Source: Eubacterium sp.
GTDB lineage: Bacteria; Bacillota; Clostridia; Lachnospirales; Lachnospiraceae
Direction of reading: 5' to 3'
Assembly: GCA_022764165.1 (NCBI GenBank)
Contig: JALERM010000168.1
Location: forward strand, 1-51,167
DNA: 51,167 bases
Part shown: one piece after another, positions 17,536 through 27,532 of the stretch
Layout of the letters: the number at the start of each line of letters is the position of its first letter
How positions within the stretch are numbered: the stretch's first letter is position 1
The notes under the pieces: generated by a model
The model's database searches: none
What the model was told of the DNA's origin: nothing
Seen by the model: only the letters and a program-made list of their open reading frames with translations
Translations under genes and position numbers: made by a program

Positions 17536-19580
17536 AAGAACTTCATGTGGGATTTATCGGCAATCCCAATTGTGGGAAAACTACGTTGTTCAATGCTTAC
17601 ACGGGTGCGAATCTGAAGGTAGCCAACTGGCCGGGGGTCACAGTTGAAAAAGTAGAAGGCTCCTGCCGCTTTCAGGATTATCAGATGCGTCTGGTAGATC
17701 TTCCGGGAACTTACAGTCTCACCTCCTATACGATGGAAGAAAAAGTAGCCCGTCAGTACATTTACAGTGATGACGTGGATGTGGTAGTCGATGTGGTGGA
17801 TGCATCCGCATTGGAGAGGAATCTTTATCTGACGCTCCAGCTGATCGAACTGGGAAAACCGGTGGTCATGGCACTGAATATGATGGATATCGTGGAAAAA
17901 CGGGGAATGGAGATTGACCTTCACCGTCTTCCGGAGATGCTTGGTATCCCGGTCATTCCGGTCTGTGCCAGAAAGAAAAAAGGACTGGATATCCTGATGC
18001 ACGCAGTTGTGCATCATAAAGATTTCTCAGAGACAGCACCTCTGATTCACCACCATGAACAGGAAGAAAAGAACAGTACTCATGTACATGATCATCACAA
18101 AGATATGGTAATGGTGTACAGCGATGAGATTGAGGACAAGATTGATATTGTAAAGGCTGCACTGAAGGAAAAATATCCGGATATGCAGAAGTATCGGTGG
18201 CACGCCATTAAGCTTTTGGAAGGCGATGAGGAAATGAAAGAAAAATATCCTCTGGATCTTCCGGGAATTCTGGATGTGAGCTGGGAAAAACAGATTATCA
18301 ATGAAAAATACGATTTTATCCAGGAAATTATTGCAGAAGTACTGGTAAATAAAACTGCGAAGGAAGAAAAAACTGACCGGATCGATCAGGTACTGACACA
18401 CCGGATCTGGGGATTTCCTGTATTTCTGGGAATCATGGCGGTTGTATTTTTCCTTACATTTACCATCGGTGACTGGTTAAAAGAATATCTGGCATCCGGG
18501 ATTGACTGGCTGTCAGCAGGTCTTGCAGGTATTCTTGAAAGTGCTTCCGTAAATGCAGGACTGATTTCCCTCATTACAGACGGTATTATAGCCGGTGTGG
18601 GCGGAATCCTTACATTCTTACCGAATATCTTTATCTTGTTCCTGGCACTGGCACTTCTGGAGGACAGCGGTTATATGTCCCGTGCGGCTTATGTGATGGA
18701 TGGACTGATGGGCAGATTGGGATTGTCCGGAAGGGCGTTTATCCCCATGCTGCTTGGATTTGGATGTACAGTGCCTGCCATTATGGCCTCCAGAGCACTG
18801 GAGAATCGAAGAGACAGGATGAAAGTGATGCTTGTGACACCGTTTATGTCCTGCAGTGCCCGTCTTCCGATCTACGTGCTGTTTTCGGAGATGTTTTTCG
18901 AAAGATATGCTATGATTGCGGCGTATTCCATGTATGTGCTGGGACTGTTTGTGGCGATTCTGGTGGCCTATGTGATTCATCTGATTGATAAGGGAAAAGC
19001 CGAGAACAGTCTGTTGATTGAGCTTCCGGAATATAAAATGCCTAGTGCTCATACCGTATGGATTTATGTGTTTGAAAAAGTAAAAGATTACCTGTCCAAA
19101 GCCGGAACCACAATTTTTATTGCTTCTATTGTGATGTGGTTCATCCTGAACTTTGGCACGGGAGGGTATGTGACAGATATCAGCCGGAGCTTTGGTTCTC
19201 AGATTGGAAAATTTATTGTTCCGGTATTCAAACCTCTGGGACTGGGATACTGGCAGGTGGTTGTGGCTCTAATCGCGGGAATATCTGCGAAAGAAGTGGT
19301 GGTTTCCAGCTGTTCCGTTTTGTTTGGCGTAGGCAATGTAACATCAAAAGCAGGACAGGCTACTTTGATGAGTGTACTTAGTGGAGCCGGGTTTGGTCCG
19401 CTGAATGCATACTGCCTGATGGTCTTCTGTCTTCTGTACGTTCCCTGTATCGCCGCTCTGGCGACGATTAAACGGGAATCCGGCAGTGCCCGCTGGACAG
19501 TTGCAGCCGCAGGATTTCAGCTGCTGACGGCGTGGGTGATTACATTTGTGATCTATCAGCTGGGAAGTATGATATTGTGA
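17532..19580 (+). CDS. feoB: Ferrous iron transporter FeoB
   Basis: 682 aa. The N-terminal G domain has G1 GNPNCGKTT (10-18), G2 within NWPGVTVEK, G3 DLPGTYSL and G4 NMMD. A histidine-rich insertion follows (residues about 174-193, HHHEQEEKNSTHVHDHH) and could bind metal. Transmembrane helices start near residue 290 and include the Gate motifs around FGCTVPAIMASRAL and PFMSCSARLPIY. It imports Fe(II). Length is normal for clostridial FeoB. It is translationally coupled to feoA. Confidence 0.95.
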   Translation: MKELHVGFIGNPNCGKTTLFNAYTGANLKVANWPGVTVEKVEGSCRFQDYQMRLVDLPGTYSLTSYTMEEKVARQYIYSDDVDVVVDVVDASALERNLYLTLQLIELGKPVVMALNMMDIVEKRGMEIDLHRLPEMLGIPVIPVCARKKKGLDILMHAVVHHKDFSETAPLIHHHEQEEKNSTHVHDHHKDMVMVYSDEIEDKIDIVKAALKEKYPDMQKYRWHAIKLLEGDEEMKEKYPLDLPGILDVSWEKQIINEKYDFIQEIIAEVLVNKTAKEEKTDRIDQVLTHRIWGFPVFLGIMAVVFFLTFTIGDWLKEYLASGIDWLSAGLAGILESASVNAGLISLITDGIIAGVGGILTFLPNIFILFLALALLEDSGYMSRAAYVMDGLMGRLGLSGRAFIPMLLGFGCTVPAIMASRALENRRDRMKVMLVTPFMSCSARLPIYVLFSEMFFERYAMIAAYSMYVLGLFVAILVAYVIHLIDKGKAENSLLIELPEYKMPSAHTVWIYVFEKVKDYLSKAGTTIFIASIVMWFILNFGTGGYVTDISRSFGSQIGKFIVPVFKPLGLGYWQVVVALIAGISAKEVVVSSCSVLFGVGNVTSKAGQATLMSVLSGAGFGPLNAYCLMVFCLLYVPCIAALATIKRESGSARWTVAAAGFQLLTAWVITFVIYQLGSMIL

Positions 19581-19595
19581 TTGATCTTGAAATGA

Positions 19596-19630
19596 AAAGA
19601 GGGGAAATGCTTGCATTTCCTCTCTTTTTC
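19596..19630 (+). terminator. Terminator after feoB
   Basis: A 15-bp stem (AAAGAGGGGAAATGC with GCATTTCCTCTCTTT, one G-T pair), a 2-nt apparent loop and a T-rich tail. Confidence 0.9.
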
Positions 19631-19677
19631 GTCTAAAATGAGACAAGATAAAACTTAGAAGAAAAGAGGAATTCACA

Positions 19678-20955
19678 ATGGCATTAAAGAAGGATTCTAT
19701 TTGTGTACAGGGCGGCTGGGTGCCGAAGAATGGGGAACCCCGCGTGCTGCCGATTTATCAGAGTACGACTTATCTTTATGAGACCAGTGAGGAAATGGGA
19801 AAATTATTTGACCTGGAAAAAGATGGCTATTTCTATTCCAGACTGCAGAATCCTACCTGTGATCTGGTGGCAAAAAAAATCTGTGATCTGGAAGGCGGTG
19901 TGGCTGCCATGCTCACATCTTCCGGACAGGCGGCTACCATGCTTGCAGTGACTAATATCTGTGAAGCAGGTGATCATGTGATCTGTGCTTCCAAAGTGTA
20001 CGGTGGAACATCCAACCTGCTTTCTGTAACTCTGAAACGTTTTGGAATTGAGACTTCACTGGTAGATCAGGAACTTCCGGCAGAAGAACTGGAAAAGTAT
20101 TTCAAACTGAATACCAAGGCTGTTTTTGCTGAAACAGTATCCAACCCGGCAGGTGTAGTTCTTGACATTGACAAGTTCGTGTCTCTGGCTCATGCACATG
20201 GCGTACCGATGATCTGTGACAATACGTTTGCCACTCCGATCAATTGCCGTCCTTTTGAGTTTGGTGTGGATATTGTTACCCATTCCACTACAAAATATAT
20301 GGATGGACATGCCACTTCCGTTGGCGGATGTATCGTAGACAGCGGCAATTTTGACTGGGATGCTCATGCAGAAAAATATCCGGGTCTTACCACACCGGAT
20401 GATTCTTACCATGGAATCGTTTATACAAAGAAGTTTGGAAAGGGAGCGTATATTACCAAAGCGACTGTACAGCTGATGCGTGATATGGGTGCCTGCCAGT
20501 CACCGCAGAATGCATTTTTGACTAACCTTGGTCTGGAAACGCTGCATCTGAGAGTACCCCGTCATTGCGAAAATGCGCTGAAGGTTGCAAAGTTCCTGGA
20601 AAATCATGAAAAAGTAGCCTGGGTAGAGTATGCCGGACTGGAAAGCAGCAAATACTATCCACTGGCACAGAAATACATGCCCAATGGTGTGTGCGGCGTT
20701 CTCTGCTTTGGACCGAAAGGTGGAAAAGAGGGAGCTATGCGCTTTACCAACGCACTGAAAATGGTTTCTATCGTAACCCATGTGGCTGATGCCCGTTCTT
20801 GTGTTCTTCACCCGGCCAGCCATACTCATCGTCAGCTGAATGAACAGCAGCTGCTGGAGGCAGGTGTCCTTCCGGATCTGATTCGTCTGTCTGTAGGTAT
20901 CGAGGATGTGGATGATATCATTGCGGATCTGGAGCAGGCACTGGCAGAAGTGTAA
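19678..20955 (+). CDS. O-acetylhomoserine aminocarboxypropyltransferase (Cys/Met metabolism PLP enzyme)
   Basis: 425 aa, fold type I PLP enzyme of the Cys_Met_Meta_PP family. Visible are YSRLQNPT near residue 58 (phosphate-binding Tyr/Arg), SSGQAA, DNTFATP with the PLP-binding Asp, and the lysine motif HSTTKYMDGH. Homology and length fit MetY-type O-acetylhomoserine sulfhydrylase, which makes homocysteine from O-acetylhomoserine and sulfide. Methionine gamma-lyase is the alternative. It stands alone, downstream of the feoB terminator, and no S-box or T-box leader was seen. Confidence 0.85.
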   Translation: MALKKDSICVQGGWVPKNGEPRVLPIYQSTTYLYETSEEMGKLFDLEKDGYFYSRLQNPTCDLVAKKICDLEGGVAAMLTSSGQAATMLAVTNICEAGDHVICASKVYGGTSNLLSVTLKRFGIETSLVDQELPAEELEKYFKLNTKAVFAETVSNPAGVVLDIDKFVSLAHAHGVPMICDNTFATPINCRPFEFGVDIVTHSTTKYMDGHATSVGGCIVDSGNFDWDAHAEKYPGLTTPDDSYHGIVYTKKFGKGAYITKATVQLMRDMGACQSPQNAFLTNLGLETLHLRVPRHCENALKVAKFLENHEKVAWVEYAGLESSKYYPLAQKYMPNGVCGVLCFGPKGGKEGAMRFTNALKMVSIVTHVADARSCVLHPASHTHRQLNEQQLLEAGVLPDLIRLSVGIEDVDDIIADLEQALAEV

Positions 20956-21009
20956 AAATACGTACTTAAAATTTTATAACATCAATGTTGAACCTGGAGG
21001 AATATTAAA

Positions 21010-22077
21010 ATGAAAACAGTAATCGATGAATTACAGTTGGATGCAGCTGTGATTACAGATGAATATAATATGCGTCATATCAGTGGATTTCGCGGCGGAG
21101 AGGGAGCCCTTTATATTTCAGATACTCAGAAAGTGCTGATCACAGATTCCCGCTACACCGAGCAGGCAGAAAAAGAAAGTGATTTTACTGTCATTGAGGA
21201 ATGCCAGAGTCATAAAAGAGAAACGATTCTGAAAGAATGTATGGAAAAAGAGAGCGTGACAGGTGATTTCCGCATGGGATATGAGGATAAATCCATGATC
21301 TGCGCCAGCTTTGACAAATTGAAAGCAGCCCTCCCTGTAGGTGAATGGGTGCCGATGGGAGGCCGTGTGGATGCTCTTCGTCAGATTAAAACGGCAGAAG
21401 AAATAGAATATCTGGCAAAAGCAGAAGAAATCGGTGATAAGGCATTTGAAAAGATTCTTAAGATTTTGAAACCGGGTATGACAGAACTGGAAGTGGCTGC
21501 CGAGCTGGAGTATCAGATGAAAAAAGAGGGTGCAGAGACCACCAGCTTCAATTCCATCATTGCTTCCGGACTGAATTCTTCCATGCCTCACGCCATCCCC
21601 AGTGAAAAAAAACTGGAAGTGGGCGATTTTGTAACCATGGACTTCGGATGTAAATACAAAGGCTACTGTTCTGATATGACCAGAACGGTCGTACTTGGCA
21701 AAGCCAGTGAGAAACAGAAAGAAATCTATAACATTGTGTTAAAAGCCCAGCTGGAATCCCTGGAAGCAGTAAAACCGGGCGTATCCGGTAAAAGTGTGGA
21801 TAAAGTTGCCCGTGATATCATCACAGAAGCAGGATACGGCGAGTGCTTCGGACATGGACTGGGTCACGGTGTAGGTCTGTTTATTCACGAGGATCCGAGA
21901 TTTTCACCAATGGGAGAAACACTGATGCAGCCGGGTATGGTTATGACTGTAGAACCGGGAATCTATGTGCCTGGATTTGGCGGAGTCCGGATCGAGGATA
22001 TGATCGTGGTTACTGAAGATGGTTACAGGAATCTGGCTCATTCACCGAAAGAGCTGATTGAGGTTCCGGTGGAATAA
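21010..22077 (+). CDS. pepP: M24 family aminopeptidase (Xaa-Pro peptidase)
   Basis: 355 aa, with TGGAGGAA upstream. The N-terminal 125 residues are a creatinase-like domain. The catalytic pita-bread domain shows the metal ligands in DFGCKYKGYCSDMTRT, GHGLGHGVGLFIHE, VEPGIYVPG and GGVRIEDM. It removes N-terminal residues preceding proline in the cytoplasm. Length is normal for the short clostridial form. Xaa-Pro specificity is assigned by family. Confidence 0.9.
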   Translation: MKTVIDELQLDAAVITDEYNMRHISGFRGGEGALYISDTQKVLITDSRYTEQAEKESDFTVIEECQSHKRETILKECMEKESVTGDFRMGYEDKSMICASFDKLKAALPVGEWVPMGGRVDALRQIKTAEEIEYLAKAEEIGDKAFEKILKILKPGMTELEVAAELEYQMKKEGAETTSFNSIIASGLNSSMPHAIPSEKKLEVGDFVTMDFGCKYKGYCSDMTRTVVLGKASEKQKEIYNIVLKAQLESLEAVKPGVSGKSVDKVARDIITEAGYGECFGHGLGHGVGLFIHEDPRFSPMGETLMQPGMVMTVEPGIYVPGFGGVRIEDMIVVTEDGYRNLAHSPKELIEVPVE

Positions 22078-22108
22078 ACAAATATTTGATAGATGTGTAA
22101 AGAAGAGA

Positions 22109-22143
22109 AGCAGGAATTGCCGGCGGCAGTGCCTGCTTTTTTT
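22109..22143 (+). terminator. Terminator after pepP
   Basis: AGCAGG/CCTGCT outer stem and TGCC/GGCA inner stem, followed by a T-run of seven. Confidence 0.85.
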
Positions 22144-22220
22144 CTATTTTATAGGCTGCGAATTCTAAAAATAATGTAACTTCTGCTGCTTACTTAAGTA
22201 TTAAAGTTTGTTTTGAAAAT

Positions 22221-22250
22221 ACAACTTGTAAAGACATGCATACAAGTTGT
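22221..22250. promoter_or_regulatory. Probable AraR operator upstream of araR
   Basis: ACAACTTGTA (22221-22230) and TACAAGTTGT (22241-22250) form a perfect 10-bp inverted repeat with a 10-bp gap. The ACTTGTA/TACAAGT half-sites resemble the AraR operators known from Bacillus and Clostridia. Related ACATGTA words occur at 22263-22269 and 22300-22306, directly before the araR start. They suggest autoregulation. Confidence 0.6.
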
Positions 22251-22305
22251 AAGATATAAGTAACATGTAAGGGACGAAGAACAGAAAGAAAGGGGGAAAA
22301 CATGT

Positions 22306-23391
22306 ATGCCGGACAACGGAAAAACAAAGTATGTCATCTTGATGGAAGATCTGAAAGAAAGAATTTTATCGGGGCAGATTCGGCCGGGTGACAGGATGCC
22401 GTCGGAGAATGAGCTGGCGGAGTCTAATGGAATCAGCCGCCATACGGTGCGCAAGGCACTGGCGATTCTGGAAAATGAGGGATATATTACTGCAGAGCAT
22501 GGGCGGGGCACGTTTTGTTCGGAGCGGAGCAGAAGCCGGGGCAATTCTAAAAATATCGCAGTAATCACCACTTATCTCTCGGATTATATTTTTCCGCGGC
22601 TGATTCAGGGAATGGATCGTGTACTGACGGAACAGGGATACAGTATCATCCTGAAAAATACCAGTAACAGCAGGAAAAAAGAAGCTCAGTGTCTGGAAGA
22701 TATTCTGACGAAGGATGTGGACGGATTGATTATTGAACCCAGTAAAAGCCAGGTTTTCTGCAGAAATATGCACCTGTATGAGAAACTGGATGATTTCGGG
22801 ATTCCCTATGTGTTTATCCAGGGCAGCTATCCCCAGATGAAGCATAAACCTACCATTTTAATTGATGACAGAAAAGGGGGATATCTGCTTACGCGCTATC
22901 TCATTGAGTTGGGACATCAGCATATTGTGGGGATTTTCAAGGCTGATGACAGTCAGGGAGCCGAGAGGCACAGAGGCTATGTAGATGCTCTGCAGGAGGT
23001 GGGGATAGCTTACGATCCGGAGCGGGTGATCTGGTTTCACACCGAAGACAGGAAAATAAAACCGTCTCTGATGATACAAATGTTGCTGGATCAGCAGATG
23101 AGCATGGATGCTGTTGTCTGCTATAATGACCAGATTGCAGAAGAAGTCATTCAAACATTAAAGGAAAATGGAAAGAGTGTACCAGAGGATATTTCCGTGA
23201 CGGGTTATGACAATTCCTATTATGCCAAGTCCGGGGGCCTTACAACGATCGCACATCCACAGGAAAAACTGGGGGAAATGGCAGCACAGCTTCTGCTGGA
23301 ACAGATTCAGGGAATCAGTGAGCAGGACAGTCAGGTGAAAAGGCTGATCGAACCGGAATTGATCATCCGGGATTCCTGCAGAAAACGATAA
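22306..23391 (+). CDS. araR: Arabinose-responsive repressor (GntR HTH plus LacI-type sensor)
   Basis: 361 aa. Residues 5-72 are a GntR winged HTH (LKERILSGQIRPGDRMPSEN, NGISRHTVRKALAILENEG, GRGTF). Residues 80-361 form a periplasmic-binding-like LacI sensor with FIQGSYPQ, ILIDDRKGGYLLTRYLIELGH and VTGYDNSYYA. This GntR-LacI fusion is the AraR architecture, and L-arabinose is the expected inducer. It lies immediately before araA, and inverted repeats in its leader are likely its own operators. Confidence 0.92.
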   Translation: MPDNGKTKYVILMEDLKERILSGQIRPGDRMPSENELAESNGISRHTVRKALAILENEGYITAEHGRGTFCSERSRSRGNSKNIAVITTYLSDYIFPRLIQGMDRVLTEQGYSIILKNTSNSRKKEAQCLEDILTKDVDGLIIEPSKSQVFCRNMHLYEKLDDFGIPYVFIQGSYPQMKHKPTILIDDRKGGYLLTRYLIELGHQHIVGIFKADDSQGAERHRGYVDALQEVGIAYDPERVIWFHTEDRKIKPSLMIQMLLDQQMSMDAVVCYNDQIAEEVIQTLKENGKSVPEDISVTGYDNSYYAKSGGLTTIAHPQEKLGEMAAQLLLEQIQGISEQDSQVKRLIEPELIIRDSCRKR

Positions 23392-23445
23392 TGGAAAAGA
23401 ATCTCGTTTTACGAGTCTTAAATATACCAAACAGGAGGATTCAAA

Positions 23446-24942
23446 ATGAAAACATGTAAAAATTACAAATTTTGGTTTGCTACAGGTTCACAGGATCTGT
23501 ATGGTGACGAGTGTCTGCGCAAGGTGGCAGAGCATTCCCGGATCATCGTGGAAGAACTGAACAAATCAGGTATTCTTCCATATGAAGTGGTATGGAAACC
23601 AACCATGATTACAAATGAAGTTATTCGGAAAACATTTAACGAGGCAAATGCGGATGAAGAGTGTGCCGGTGTTATCACATGGATGCACACATTTTCTCCG
23701 GCAAAATCCTGGATTCTGGGACTGCAGGAGTACAGAAAACCGCTGCTTCATCTTCACACTCAGTTCAATCAGGAAATTCCATATGACACCATTGATATGG
23801 ATTTCATGAATGAAAACCAGTCTGCTCACGGCGACAGAGAATATGGTCATATCGTAAGCCGGATGGGTATTGAGAGAAAAGTAGTTGTTGGTCACTGGGC
23901 AGATGAAAAGGTTCAGAAAAGAATTGGCTCCTGGATGCGCACTGCTGTGGGTATTATGGAAAGCAGCCATATCCGTGTCATGCGAATCGCTGACAACATG
24001 AGAAATGTAGCTGTTACAGAGGGCGATAAGGTTGAGGCACAGATTAAGTTTGGATGGGAAATCGATGCATATCCTGTTAATGAAATCGCAGAGGCAGTAC
24101 AGGCAGTAGGCAAAGGCGATGTGGATGCCCTGGTGGAAGAGTATTACAGCAAATACGAAATTCTGCTGGAAGGCAGAGATGCTGATGAATTCAGACGCCA
24201 TGTGGCAGTACAGGCTCAGATCGAAATAGGATTTGAACGTTTTCTGGAAGAGAAAAACTACCAGGCAATCGTAACACATTTCGGTGATCTTGGTTCTCTT
24301 CAGCAGCTTCCGGGTCTGGCCATTCAGAGACTGATGGAAAAAGGTTATGGCTTCGGTGGTGAGGGTGACTGGAAAACAGCCGCTATGGTTCGTCTGATGA
24401 AAATCATGACAGCAGGCATGAAAGACGCAAAAGGAACTTCATTCATGGAAGATTACACTTACAATCTGGTTCCGGGAAAAGAGGGAATTCTGCAGGCTCA
24501 TATGCTGGAAGTATGCCCGACGGTCGCAGAGGGTCCGATTTCCATCAAAGTAAATCCGTTGTCCATGGGTAACAGAGAAGATCCGGCAAGACTGGTATTT
24601 ACATCCAAGACAGGACCGGCAATTGCCACTTCCCTGATCGATCTGGGAAATCGTTTCCGTCTGATCATTAACGAAGTTGATTGCAAGAAAGTAGAAAAAC
24701 CAATGCCGAAACTTCCGGTTGCCACAGCATTCTGGACACCGAAGCCAGATCTGGCTACAGGTGCTGAAGCATGGATACTGGCAGGCGGCGCTCATCATAC
24801 CGCATTTTCCTATGACATCACTGCAGAACAGATGGGTGACTGGGCAAATGCTATGGGTATCGAGGCTGTATATATCGATGCAGATACCACAATTCGTCAG
24901 TTCAAAAACGAATTGAGATGGAACTCTGTGTACTACAGATAG
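23446..24942 (+). CDS. araA: L-arabinose isomerase
   Basis: 498 aa, with CAGGAGG ahead of the ATG. It is collinear with known AraA: FWFATGSQDLYG at the N-terminus, GVITWMHTFSPAKSWI, LLHLHTQFNQEIPY, and later GLGGEGDW-like GFGGEGDWKTAAMVRLMK and TSFMEDYTYNL. It converts L-arabinose to L-ribulose in the cytoplasm using Mn(II). It lies between the repressor and the kinase/epimerase genes. A short hairpin (CTCG/CGAG around 23403-23415) precedes it. Confidence 0.97.
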   Translation: MKTCKNYKFWFATGSQDLYGDECLRKVAEHSRIIVEELNKSGILPYEVVWKPTMITNEVIRKTFNEANADEECAGVITWMHTFSPAKSWILGLQEYRKPLLHLHTQFNQEIPYDTIDMDFMNENQSAHGDREYGHIVSRMGIERKVVVGHWADEKVQKRIGSWMRTAVGIMESSHIRVMRIADNMRNVAVTEGDKVEAQIKFGWEIDAYPVNEIAEAVQAVGKGDVDALVEEYYSKYEILLEGRDADEFRRHVAVQAQIEIGFERFLEEKNYQAIVTHFGDLGSLQQLPGLAIQRLMEKGYGFGGEGDWKTAAMVRLMKIMTAGMKDAKGTSFMEDYTYNLVPGKEGILQAHMLEVCPTVAEGPISIKVNPLSMGNREDPARLVFTSKTGPAIATSLIDLGNRFRLIINEVDCKKVEKPMPKLPVATAFWTPKPDLATGAEAWILAGGAHHTAFSYDITAEQMGDWANAMGIEAVYIDADTTIRQFKNELRWNSVYYR

Positions 24943-24973
24943 GAGTTTATTTGGGAAATTTTCCGTCCTTTTC

Positions 24974-25022
24974 CATGTAAATTACAAAAAAAGTATACAT
25001 GTGAGTTTTAATTTGTTATAAT
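24974..25022 (+). promoter_or_regulatory. Promoter and probable AraR operator before the kinase gene
   Basis: TATAAT at 25017-25022 is a good -10, while its -35 position reads only TATACA (24994-24999). Inverted half-sites CATGTA (24974-24979) and TACATG (24996-25001) resemble the operators in front of araR and cover the -35, as expected for a repressed promoter. Confidence 0.5.
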
Positions 25023-25075
25023 GAAATCAGAGTCAAACGTCATCATTTAGGATGACAGAAAGCGAGGTTTTTATT

Positions 25076-26677
25076 ATGTGTAAAGATAAGACAATTGCTG
25101 CGATTCAGAGTGGAGCAACCAGTCTTGGTATCGAGTTTGGTTCTACCAGAATCAAGGCAGTGCTGATTAATGATGAGCATGAGACGATTGCATCAGGAAG
25201 TCATGAATGGGAGAATCGTCTGGAGAATGGTATCTGGACGTATAGTCTGGAGGATATCTGGAATGGTCTTCAGGACAGTTATCGTGACCTGAAAGAAGAT
25301 GTGAAGAAACAGTATGGTATAGAGCTGGAAACAATCGGTGCCATTGGTTTCAGTGCCATGATGCATGGCTATATGGCATTTGATGAGCAGAATGAGCTGC
25401 TTGTGCCGTTCAGAACCTGGCGTAATAATATCACAGAGCCTGCGACTAAAGTGCTGACACCGCTCTTTGGACAGCAGATACCGCAGAGATGGACGATCGC
25501 TCATCTGTATCAGGCTATTTTAAACGGTGAAGAGCATGTGTCAAAGCTTGCTTATGTTACTACCCTGGCCGGATATATTCACTGGCAGCTGACAGGAGAA
25601 AAAGTGTTGGGAATCGGTGATGCATCCGGTATGTTCCCTATCGATTCAGATACTCTGGATTATCATGAGGAAATGGTGCAGAAGTTCGATGCACTGATAG
25701 CAGAGAAAAATTATCCGTGGAAATTGCGTCAGATTTTCCCCCAGGTTCGGACTGCCGGACAGAATGCCGGTGTTCTGACGGAAGAGGGAGCAAAACTTCT
25801 GGATCCATCCGGAACACTGAAACCGGGAATTCCTGTCTGCCCGCCGGAAGGTGATGCCGGAACAGGAATGGCTGCTACCAACAGTGTGGCAAAACGAACC
25901 GGAAATGTGTCTGCAGGAACTTCTATTTTCGCTATGATCGTTCTGGAAAAACCATTATCAAAAGTGTATGAGGAGATTGATCCGGTAACAACACCTGACG
26001 GAAGTCCGGTAGCTATGGTACATTCCCAGAATTGTACCTCTGATCTGAACGCCTGGGCAGGATTATTCAGAGAAACTCTGGAAAGTTTTGGTGTAAAAGT
26101 GGATGCCAATGAGTTGTATGGAACTCTTTACCGGAAAGCCCTGGAGGGTGATGCAGACTGCGGCGGACTGTTGTCATACTGCTATTATTCCGGCGAACAT
26201 ATTACGCATTTTGAAGAAGGACGTCCGTTGTTTGTTCGGACACCGGACAGCAAACTGAACCTTGCCAATTTTATGAGGACTCATCTTTACACCTGCATGG
26301 GTGCACTGAAAATGGGTATGGATATCCTTTTGAAGAATGAGGGCGTTGTAGTTGACAAATTGCTTGGTCACGGTGGTTTGTTCAAAACCAAAGGTGTGGG
26401 ACAGAAGTTTATGGCAGATGCTATGAATGCTCCGGTAGCTGTGATGGAGACGGCTGGCGAAGGCGGAGCCTGGGGAATTGGAATTCTGGCTGCTTACATG
26501 AAGAATAAAAAAGAGGGCGAGAGCCTGTCTGCATATCTGGAGAATAAAGTATTTGCAGGAAAAGAAAGTACCCAGATTACACCGGAACCGGAAGGAACAG
26601 CCGGATTTGAAGCGTTTATGGAACGCTATAAGAATGGGCTTGCTATTGAGCGTGCAGCCGTAGAGCATTTATCCTGA
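25076..26677 (+). CDS. araB: FGGY-family carbohydrate kinase, probable L-ribulokinase
   Basis: 533 aa from the ATG at 25076, with GCGAGG 7 nt upstream; an ATG at 25052 is in frame but precedes the ribosome site. The N-terminal ATPase fold has [15 protein letters not shown], and the second domain has [12 protein letters not shown] and [22 protein letters not shown], as in FGGY kinases. Its place between araA and araD makes L-ribulose the likely substrate. Sequence alone would also allow a xylulokinase-like label. No dedicated fuculokinase is present in the window, so promiscuous use on L-fuculose is possible but unproven. Confidence 0.85.
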   Translation: MCKDKTIAAIQSGATSLGIEFGSTRIKAVLINDEHETIASGSHEWENRLENGIWTYSLEDIWNGLQDSYRDLKEDVKKQYGIELETIGAIGFSAMMHGYMAFDEQNELLVPFRTWRNNITEPATKVLTPLFGQQIPQRWTIAHLYQAILNGEEHVSKLAYVTTLAGYIHWQLTGEKVLGIGDASGMFPIDSDTLDYHEEMVQKFDALIAEKNYPWKLRQIFPQVRTAGQNAGVLTEEGAKLLDPSGTLKPGIPVCPPEGDAGTGMAATNSVAKRTGNVSAGTSIFAMIVLEKPLSKVYEEIDPVTTPDGSPVAMVHSQNCTSDLNAWAGLFRETLESFGVKVDANELYGTLYRKALEGDADCGGLLSYCYYSGEHITHFEEGRPLFVRTPDSKLNLANFMRTHLYTCMGALKMGMDILLKNEGVVVDKLLGHGGLFKTKGVGQKFMADAMNAPVAVMETAGEGGAWGIGILAAYMKNKKEGESLSAYLENKVFAGKESTQITPEPEGTAGFEAFMERYKNGLAIERAAVEHLS

Positions 26678-26706
26678 AAAAGTGGTCAATTGGAGGAATA
26701 ACGCAT

Positions 26707-27396
26707 ATGTTAGAAGAATTAAAGAGACAGGTGTATGAAGCCAACATGCTTCTGCCAAAACATGGACTTGTTACATTTACCTGGGGAAATGTAAGTCAGA
26801 TCGACAAAGAAACAGGCTATTTTGCCATCAAACCAAGCGGCGTGGATTATGATAAACTGACACCGGAAGATATGGTTATTATGGACTTGGAAGGTAATAA
26901 AATAGAAGGAAAATACAATCCTTCTTCCGATACCCCAACTCATCTGGAACTGTACCGTGCTTTTCCGAATATCGGAGGTATCGTACATACTCATTCATCC
27001 TGGGCAACCAGCTGGGCACAGGCGGGAAGAGGGATTCCCTGCTACGGAACAACCCATGCGGACTACATTTATGGGGAAGTTCCCTGTCTGAGATGTCTGA
27101 CAAAGGAAGAGATTGACACTGCTTATGAAAAAAATACAGGTCTTCTTATCGTAGATTATTTTAAAGATAAGGATTATGAGGCAGTACCGGCAGTACTTTG
27201 CAAAAACCATGGTCCTTTTACCTGGGGAAAGGACGGACATGAGGCTGTCCATAATGCCGTTGTTCTGGAAGAAGTTGCAAAAATGGCGGCAAGATGTGAG
27301 ATGATCAATCCACAGGTTCAGCCTGCACCGCAGGAACTGCAGGATAAGCATTATTATCGCAAGCATGGTGCCAATGCATATTATGGGCAGAAATAA
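26707..27396 (+). CDS. araD: L-ribulose-5-phosphate 4-epimerase
   Basis: 229 aa class II aldolase-fold epimerase. Zn ligands are seen in [14 protein letters not shown] (HxH) and in the downstream [23 protein letters not shown] is the phosphate-binding region. It produces D-xylulose-5-phosphate from L-ribulose-5-phosphate, completing arabinose catabolism. It lies 29 bp after the kinase. Its stop is followed immediately by a palindromic repeat. Confidence 0.95.
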   Translation: MLEELKRQVYEANMLLPKHGLVTFTWGNVSQIDKETGYFAIKPSGVDYDKLTPEDMVIMDLEGNKIEGKYNPSSDTPTHLELYRAFPNIGGIVHTHSSWATSWAQAGRGIPCYGTTHADYIYGEVPCLRCLTKEEIDTAYEKNTGLLIVDYFKDKDYEAVPAVLCKNHGPFTWGKDGHEAVHNAVVLEEVAKMAARCEMINPQVQPAPQELQDKHYYRKHGANAYYGQK

Positions 27397-27423
27397 GTTG
27401 CTCTTCACTTTGTGACCAGCAAC
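27397..27423. repeat. Dispersed palindromic repeat, copy 2 (just after araD)
   Basis: 27-nt palindrome with left arm GTTGCTCTTCAC, centre TTT and right arm GTGACCAGCAAC. It is related to the copies at 15692 and 48280. It begins directly after the araD stop codon and may act as a 3' stabiliser or weak terminator. Confidence 0.7.
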
Positions 27424-27462
27424 GCAGCCTCTGGTTTGTGCCATTCGCAGCGGGTCTTATAA

Positions 27463-27491
27463 TTGACAAAATTCGCAACCGGTGTTATCAT
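27463..27491 (+). promoter_or_regulatory. Promoter of the LCP-family gene
   Basis: TTGACA (27463-27468), a 17-bp spacer and TATCAT (27486-27491). Confidence 0.65.
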
Positions 27492-27532
27492 TTTTTTCGA
27501 AAAACAGACATTAGAGAATGGAGGCCCGTTTC

